DNA of 64,000 nt from Sphaerolaimus hirsutus (Eukaryota > Nematoda > Chromadorea > Monhysterida > Sphaerolaimidae): assembly GCA_964036195.1 (NCBI GenBank), contig OZ038454.1, positions 186,001 to 250,000 of the forward strand. Direction: 5' to 3'. Below, one piece after another: positions 21,339 to 30,300 of this stretch. Within the stretch, counting starts at the first letter, position 1. Each line of letters opens with the position of its first letter. Position numbers and translations under genes: made by a program. Below the pieces are notes generated by a model. That model worked only from the letters and a program-made list of their open reading frames with translations, was not told the DNA's origin and made no database searches.

Positions 21339-24300
21339 CTGTACCCTGTCTTTCTGTATTTTTATGTCATTTTTGAGTTGTTTTGAGAATGTTTTTATTT
21401 ATTTTGGGGTGTGTTCTGGGGTCGTATTTAAGAGGGTTTTTTTCTATTCTAAATCTGCCGATAGCACTGCACGTTGTGTATGCGGTACGAACGTATTTAA
21501 ATATATGTACTTGAGGAAAAAAAGCACTAAGAGCATGAAAAATTATGCGTGAAATTCACCCACTTTCAGCTCAGCAGGTATTGTGATGAAAAATTTCGAG
21601 TCCGTAAAGTTCCAGTAAAATTCCCTTTAAAATAAAACATGAGACGGCCCCCACAAAAAAATTGTCGCTGTCTATGGGAATAGGTGCAAATTTCAATGCG
21701 TTATCTGCTATCGCTTAACCTACACGTAATGTTCAAACACCTGTTCAAACAAGACAATATCTAGACATTTACACACGGAAACTTTTAGAAAGTGTGCGTA
21801 AAAAGCCTCTGTACACATGCGAATTGGGAACAACGTAATTTCTATTGTTATCGCGCACAAAAATTGGATTCAGAAAAAAATGTTGTTTTCGTGTATTTTT
21901 AAAAGCCGTATTTGCTAGCGGATAAAAAATTGGAGATTGGAGTTTAAAAAACTAGGTGATTGGGTGGGTGTGAACAATATCACTATCGTCTATCGATACC
22001 GAATTCCATATTGTAATTTATCATATCATTTCCTTGTGATACCTAAAATCCCGAAATTATACCGTATCTCCTCAAAATGGCCACTATAAATTTATAAACC
22101 CCCCCTCGAAATAATCCCCTCAGGGACGTAGCCAGGACATATATTTTTCATATATTTGAGGCGTCTACTTCTAAAAGTCACAAAATTGAAAATTCGGAGT
22201 TAGGTCCGGAAACATCATCTGGGGCTACTTCCGCACATTTTTTAATCATTTACCATAAATTTTTGGACCTCACATGCCATATGGCAAAGTGCCAAATTTG
22301 ACATTTTTTGGGAAAATGCAAAAATTTCGGGCAAGAAGTCGACAAGTCCACTTAGTTTCGGGCTAAAAATCGACAAGTCCACCCTTCGTCTTCGTTTTTT
22401 AAGGGGAAAAATAGCAAGAAATGTGATAAGTCCGTCATGGACAGCTACTTCTAAAAGTCGACAAGTCCATAAATTGCCCATAAGGCAGAGTCGCCTTCAC
22501 CGGGAACAAAAATGTTCTCTAATGCAAGAAGTCGACAAGTTCATTTTTATCCCAAAAACAGTTTTGCTCTGACCAAATGGAAATTTATGGACACCCCATT
22601 TTTCACATATACGTTGAGAGCAGGGGCTGAAAATTTCACACTTTATTGTCAACATATGGAACTTAATGGAAAGCATTAGAGAGCCAAATTGGACACGCAC
22701 GACGGTTCTGGAATTGGATCGGAAACTTAAAATGCGATTTACTCAAAATCACATTTTGTGGATGGACTTGTCGACTTTTAGAAGTAGAGGCCTCATTTAC
22801 ATTGAGAGAAAATTTTATACTTTATTGTCGACATATGGAACTTAATCGTATGGCGAACCAAAAAAAAAACGACAAAAAGCTGCAAACCTGCGCATCATTG
22901 TTATTTTGATTAGCGCTGCCACCGCGCCAAACTTGACTGGCGCCGGCGCCACTCTGGTCGACATTGTGTACAACGTTCGCTTGCATAGGCTGCAGAGGCG
23001 GGCCGGCCGCAGGGGTTGTCCCCACACTCTGCAAGTGCGTCTTGATACTTTTTGTAATTATGAATATGTATTTACCTAGTTGAAAGTAGGGTTCAAGCGG
23101 GATTGACTTTTCGGGATCGGGATCGGGATTCACTTTGAGATTTCGGGATCGGGATCAGGATTGGGGTTTTGGGATCAGGGTTGATTTTTTTTAGATTTCT
23201 GGGTCGTGATCGGGATCGGGATTGGCTGGGATTGGAGTTGAGGGATTGAGATCGGGATTGGGGTCTTGGGATAGAGATTTTGGCCAATGTTCTGGCATCC
23301 ACAGTTGTTCATAAAGGTCTCAAAACACTGTTGGATGCCAGAAAAGTGGCATAAAATGGACGCTGGAGGTTTGCGTTTACATTTTGCATACAAAAATGTG
23401 TTTTTTTTCACGTTTTATAGTTTCCACCAATTTTTCCGGGACGAGATCCCGGACTTTGGAGTTTCTCGGGATCGGGATCGGGATTTGAAAATTTTCGGGA
23501 TCGGGACTGCTAAATCCCGGAATTTCACGGGATCCGGGATCGGGATCGGGATCGGGATCCCGTTTGAACCCTAAAAACACTCACAAACAAGTCATCGTGG
23601 CTGATCTGCTGCGACGGCCCGCTCACACTGGGTGGCTGGGCGCTGCCTGAGCTGTCGTTGAAAGCGGCAAAATCGGCAAATTCATCCACCGGCGAAGCGA
23701 CCGCGTTTGGTCTGAAACAATTTTGGACATTTGGAAAGTTGCCAGAAAGATTAATTGACAAGTAGATCAAGTGCCATGAAAAGTGGTAGGCAGGGGTCTC
23801 CGAGGGGGGGGGGGGCTTTTCGGTCAACGACCACGGGTGCCCATTCCGCAAGTTTAAAAACAAAAACTGAAAAGAAAAGAAAATAATCAGAAGTAAAAGT
23901 TTAAAAAATATATGGCAAGTGACAAGAAAATTACACAACCAAAAATGAAAGAATTTTTTTGTAAACGAAAACATTTTTCTTACACTTCTAAATTTACCTT
24001 TATCTTAATTTTTCACTTCTCATTTCACTGATCACTTCTAAATTTTTACTTCACTTCTAAGAAATTACCTCTCGGTTTAGGTAAAGTTCTGGACCAAGGC
24101 TCATTCCGAATGTATACCCACCCCGAATGTATACCCGCACCGAATGGAAGCATACCCGCTCCGAAGGTAAGCCCGGCCCGAAGGTAACTGATGCTACCTT
24201 CGGGCCGGGCTTACCTTCGGAGCGGGTATGCTTCCATTCGGGGCGGGTATACATTCGGGGCGAGTTTACATTCGGAGAGGCACAGGCTCAAAGTTCTGAA

Positions 24301-27300
24301 TCAGTCCAATAAAAAAACCTAGTGGCGGAATGATGTCATGACGCCAGCGCCATTTGTAGGCGTCAGCGCCATGGCGTCAGGAATCGCTGTATTCAAAAAA
24401 TTACTGTAAATAGAACAAACATTGTCTGCCGCGGCGGCGACTGCATTTGGTTAGAATTATTGAAGGCACTAGCGAAATCTCCAAATCCCTCAATATTAGT
24501 ACGCTGATTATTTGAACCCTGCGCACTGCTGAACACGTCGAACGTTTCTTCCTGCGTTGCGGAATACAGACCATCAAACGTGTGGGCAACGTTAACGTTT
24601 CGGTGGCATTGCATTATCTGGGGCAGTCCCGCACGGGCCAGGCCTCCTACGCACAAATGCCTGGTACGCACAAACGCCCGGTACGCACAAAATTGTGCCC
24701 GCCACGCACATCTGCCCGGTACTTACATGGCTGATGATCTTTGCGTACCGGACAGATGGTCACTAATGTTATTGCACAGCTTTTTTCACTTCACTAATAT
24801 CTGAAAATCACTTGAAAAAGTGTCAAGTAAAAAAAAACGGTCAAATATAGCCATTATCCACCATTTTTCACTTGGCACTATTTCAAGCGATGTTCAAATA
24901 TATGTGAAGTGACAAAAAGTTAACTAATGTCATTGCACAACTTTTTTTCACTTCACTCACAAGTGTGAAGTGAAAAACACAGTCAAAATGTAATGTAATG
25001 TTATTTCGTATCGGGCAGATGTGCGTGGCGGGCACAATTTTGTGCGTACCGGGCGTTTGTGCGTACCAGGCATTTGTGCGTACAAGTGCACCGCCGTCCC
25101 GCACCATGTAGAGTGTAAAGCAAAGTGGCGAATGTCATGTAAATGCCAATTGAAATCTAAACAAGAAAACATTTTATTACTAAACTTACGACATTTTGTA
25201 CGACAGTTCACAATGTAAATATGAAATTTCGCATGTCATTTGAAACTTAACTTTGACTTTCCACTTGGTGCGGGACTGCGATCAGTCGGTAAGCGGTAAT
25301 CTACAATTTTACCGGGGTACGGGGTAATTTACGGGGTACGATGTAATGCAATTTTTGGAAAGTTGCATTATAAGATGAATTTCACTATACAGTACAGTGA
25401 ATTCTGCCACCCCCCCCCCCCAAAAAAAAACAACAACCAACAAACACAACAACAACCAACAACGAAACACAAAAACTATGAAAATTGACCTGCTGAGCAA
25501 GAAATCCCCCAGACGGGGGGCCGGGCTGCCGGGCAATTTGGCTAGAACACGTATCCGTGTCCAACGAAAGCAAATCGTCCACTACGGGCGCAGGCGTAGG
25601 CTCCGCCTTCTGCACAGGCGGCACACTGGCGCCACCAGCGTTCACATTCGGCAGGCGCAGTTTACTTTGCGTGTTCAAAGCGGATGGGGCGTTCGGCGCG
25701 TTCGATTTTGGCGGCGGGAATCGATTCCGCGTTGGGGAGGCGGGCTGCAATTTTTTCGATGTTTTTTAGAATTTTAGTTTTGATTTTTTTTTTGATGTTT
25801 TTTTGTGCGCAAAAAAATTGCAGTGTTCAATGTTGCACGCAAACAACTCACATCCTCGGGAATGCCGAGCTGGGGCGGGGGGCTGGCCCTACCTCTGGCC
25901 GCGCGCCGCTGCACGGGACTCAGGTCGGCCGCGCTCCCCGCCGGGAACTCGAACGTGTGCTCGTCGCCCACAGAGCTCACATTGTTCACCGCCTTCAGGT
26001 CCGCCTCCGCCTGCATGAATTTGGGCGGCGGGAACCGGTACCTGCACAGGGAGTCAGCACTGTTGCCGCTAACGCTACGCTACGCTGTATTTTACTACTG
26101 AAGAAAAACGGGACGGTAAACCTGCAATTTTCAGGTAAACGGTACAGTAGATCCATAATTTAGCGGTAGACGGTACGGTAAATCTTCAATGTTGCGGTAA
26201 ATTTGAAAATTGCGGAATATGGTGAACTACGAAAATGCGGTAAACTGTACGGTATTGTGAATGTGGCCACACAAGCTGGTTTTCATGGTTCCTCATTCAA
26301 AACGCATTTATGTATGTGATCACTAAGAATCACCAAAATGTACCAAAATACAGTAAAATCTCTCCATCACACAGGGGTCTCCTAGGGGGGGGGCTGGGGG
26401 GGGGGGCTGCCCCCCCCCAAATCGGCCAGCTATCTATCTATCCCGGAGGCCGCTCAGCTATCTATCTATCCCGAGGCAAAATTTTTGGCTACTACACCAA
26501 AAGACCCCCCCCAAATCGCTCAGCTATCTATCTATCTGGAGTGGTTTTTGAGAAATTTTGCCCCAATTTTCGCTCAAAATCACTAATGTTCGCACCTTTT
26601 TATAGTTTTTCACCTTCAAAATCGTGCTTTCCGGCTATATACATGGTTATATACCTATTTTTAGCCATTTTATACCTACTTTTGGCTACTTTTAACTGAT
26701 TATTAGCGATTTTTTCCCCTTTCTGCCTTCTTAACCTTGAAAAAGCCAATATATTGTGCCCCCGCCAGCCCCCCCCCAAGCCCCCCCCCCAGAAAAATTT
26801 TCCAGCTATCTATCCCTCCGGAGGAGCGATTTGCTATCTATCCAGCCCCCGCGAGGGCCAAAATCCTGGAGACCCCTGCCATCACATAACCTTTACTGCT
26901 GGTCGTACAAATGCACAATTATTCCGCAGAAAATTAATTTTGTCTGCAGCGATTTTCAAAAATATGTTCATCAAATGAAAATGAATAAAAAAAGACGGCG
27001 GCCTAAGCCTTGCCCACTTTTGGCGATTCTGACACAGTATTTACGTCTTAAAAACAAAAAAAAATGTTTTTTTTAAACGTGGAACTGTGAAAAGTAGCTT
27101 GTGCGGTGCCAATATTGCCGCGTGGCAGGGTAAATTCGGCCAGCCCAGTACCGAACCTGTCGCGTTCCAGGTCACACCGGTCGATGCTGGCCATGTTGGA
27201 CTGGGTGGAGTTCGAGCCTGGGGCAGGGGTTTGCAAACGGTACCGTAAGGTGAGTCGGTAAATGGTACGGTCCCTTCCCTTGCCCCCCTCCCTTGCTATA

Positions 27301-30300
27301 ATAACCTGGCTACACGCCTACCCCCTCCACCTCCACCACCTCAACCAAAATGGCAAGGCTATGGCAAATACATATGAGGCGTATAATTCTAAAAGTCGAC
27401 AAGTCCACAAAATGCGATTTTGAGTAAAGGTCATCAGGTCCGTGGTGCGTGTCCAATGGAGCTCTCTCATGCTCAACATTAAGTTCCAAATGTGAACAAT
27501 AAAGTGTCAAATTTTCAGCCCCTGCTCTCAACGTATATGTGAAAAATTGGGTGTCTATAAAATTCTACTCGGGCAGAACAAAACTGTTTTGGGGAGGGAA
27601 ATTGACTTGTCGACTTCTTGCACTCAAGAACATTTTTGTTCCCGCCCTGGTTGCGCCTGCCTTATGGGAAATTTATCGACTTGTCGACTTTTAGAAATCG
27701 GTGTCCATGATGGACTTATCACATTTCTTGCGTTTTTTTCCCATAAAAAAGGCTGCGGAAGGTGGACTTGTCGACCTCTAGCCCAAAACTAAGTGGACTT
27801 GTCGACTTCTTGCCCAAATTTTTTGCATTTTTCACAAAAATGTCGAATTTGACACTTTGCCATATGAAAAATTTATGGAAAAATTATGAAAAATGTGCGG
27901 GAGTAGCCCCAGATGACGTTTCCAGGCCTAACTAAAAATGTTCATATTTTGAACTTGCCGACTTTTCGAATTGGACGCCTCATATGCAGGACAAAAGGTG
28001 ATCGTTTTGCCCAAATTTCCCTTCAAAATTGATTTTCCATACTTTTTGCTCAATTCAGTCATCGAAATCATAAATTATTTTACCCTTTCGTATTTTTAAT
28101 CAATTTTTAGCTATACCCGACGGACCGCGGAGCAGGCGCTCAAAATTACTTATGTCTTACCTAGTCGATAACGCGCGAGCAGGATAAATACTTACCTATA
28201 TATGCAGTTACACAGAAAAATATTTTACGAGAAAAAAGTAGAGTCGTGAACAAGCGACGAATATTTTCTCTTAAATGGTCTTTATCTTTTTTGGAACAAT
28301 TTTGATTTTATTAACGATGGTGGAGTGTTTTCGTCAGAATAATGCATAGCTTGCAGTAGGGATGGCCGAAAAAGGTTTTTTTCAACGCAAGGTTTTTTTA
28401 AAATAAAACCCGTTTTGTTTCAAAAGCTCCCAGATATGGTCATGAGTCAACATCTACAGGTAAATCAGACAGGTGACAGTACTTTGTGATGTTATATAAC
28501 CATAGAATGGCTGTAGAGTCATAGGATAGCATTATAAGTGGTGATGTCTGTCAAAAATATCTGTTGTCAACTTATTCTGTATATCGGCGTTTGTCAAATG
28601 TTCATGACTAAGTGAAGTTGGCCATGGAGATGGAATAGTGTTTAAATTAGGTTACAATAGAAGGCTAATTCATTAGCAGTGATTTTTCACACTGTACGAG
28701 TATATGGAGGCACACTGACTGGATATTATATATTTACTACACTAACATATCACAGCTTATTATGACACAATAGCATGAACTAATGGAAGCTTTTACACTA
28801 AAATGCTTCAAAACCAATGAAAACCACAACAAATAGTAAAGTGCAGGTGAAATTGCGCGCTTGCGCGCAAAAAAAATGTAAAATACCTAGTCTAGTGCTT
28901 AATACTAAACATTTTGACAAGGTTTTTAAAAAACGGTTTCGACGGTCGGGTTTTTTTTAATAAAACTTTTTTATTTAAAAAAAACATGGCCATCCCTAGC
29001 CTGCAGTCGTATAAATGTATTCGTATAAATATTAGCTATATTAGAATATAAAGCTATTTTCAAACACATTTAGCGATTTTGCTACCTTTTTGTCATCTAA
29101 ATCTTAAAACGCCCTCACTGGCTTCAATTCACCATTTCACAAAAATTTCACAAATTAAAAAAATTGGAAATCATCTCACCGCTGCCAAAGCCCCGCTTCC
29201 CTCTACCGTAATCCTCAGAACTTATGCCCTGGTATTTGCTGCGCGCCTCTTTAGCAGTTTTTCGTTCTTCCCTTAATCTTTCGTCATCTTGAATCATTTC
29301 TATTGTCTCTTTTGCACGGTGGCGCACTGAAAGTGTTGAACAACTTTTTTTTGAAAGCCACGTCGAAATAACTTTCATGGTCAGTTAATAGTTTTGCATC
29401 CGCACAACCAACGGATTAAAATTTTAAGTATGCAAAAGACACATTTACGAGGGGGGGGGGGTATTTCAGTTTTTGTTTTCGTACATTTTTGTTTAACAAA
29501 AACCATTTTTCCAAAGGCACCATTAACGCCCTGGTCCCTGCCGTGCTCATCGACGAAGGCGTAGTGCTCGAGCGAGCGCAAGTCGTACAGGCGTTCCCTG
29601 GCGTTGGCGATCACCCGCTCGCTGCCGTGCTTCAGCAGCCCGTTCAGCAGCACCAGCGATTTGTACACTCTGCCAGAGTAACGGCCGTATTTACGCATTG
29701 TTTTTCAATTCTCCACTTGCTAGGGGTAGCCCCGTCAGCTAGGGTGGCAGACGGTACGGGCTTGCGGTAAACCGTACGGTACGGTAAATTTTCTCTTTTG
29801 CGGTAAACGGTACGGTACGGTAAATCTTCAATTTTGCGGTAAACGGTACGGTACGGTAAATCTGAAAAGTGCGGTTCGCGGTACGGTACGGTAAATTTTC
29901 GCTCGTCAGAAATGTACCAATGCCGGACTACAGACAACTTTTACTTCATGAATTGACACTAAATTGAATTATGCAAAGTGTTAATGGACTTTAGAACACA
30001 ATAACAGTGTGATAACATAGAATTACATTAACCACAATGCAGTGGTTCAATATACGGGATCGGGATTGTGGTTTCGGGATCGGGATCGGGATTGGTTTTT
30101 TGAGATTTCGGGATCGGGATCGGGATCGGGATTGGCCGGGATTGGGGTCACGGGATCGGGATTGGGTTAGGCATTTTTCCGGGATCGGGATTGGGTTCTA
30201 GGGATAGAGATTGTGGCCATTTTTCTGGCATTCACAGTTGTTCATAAAGGTCTCAAAACACTGTTGGATGCCAGAAAAGTGGCATAAAATTGACGCTGGG

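Noticed and set aside
24127-24312. Frame encoding YTRTEWKHTRSEGKPGPK on both strands
   Set aside because: The same peptide arises from both arms because the sequence is a hairpin.
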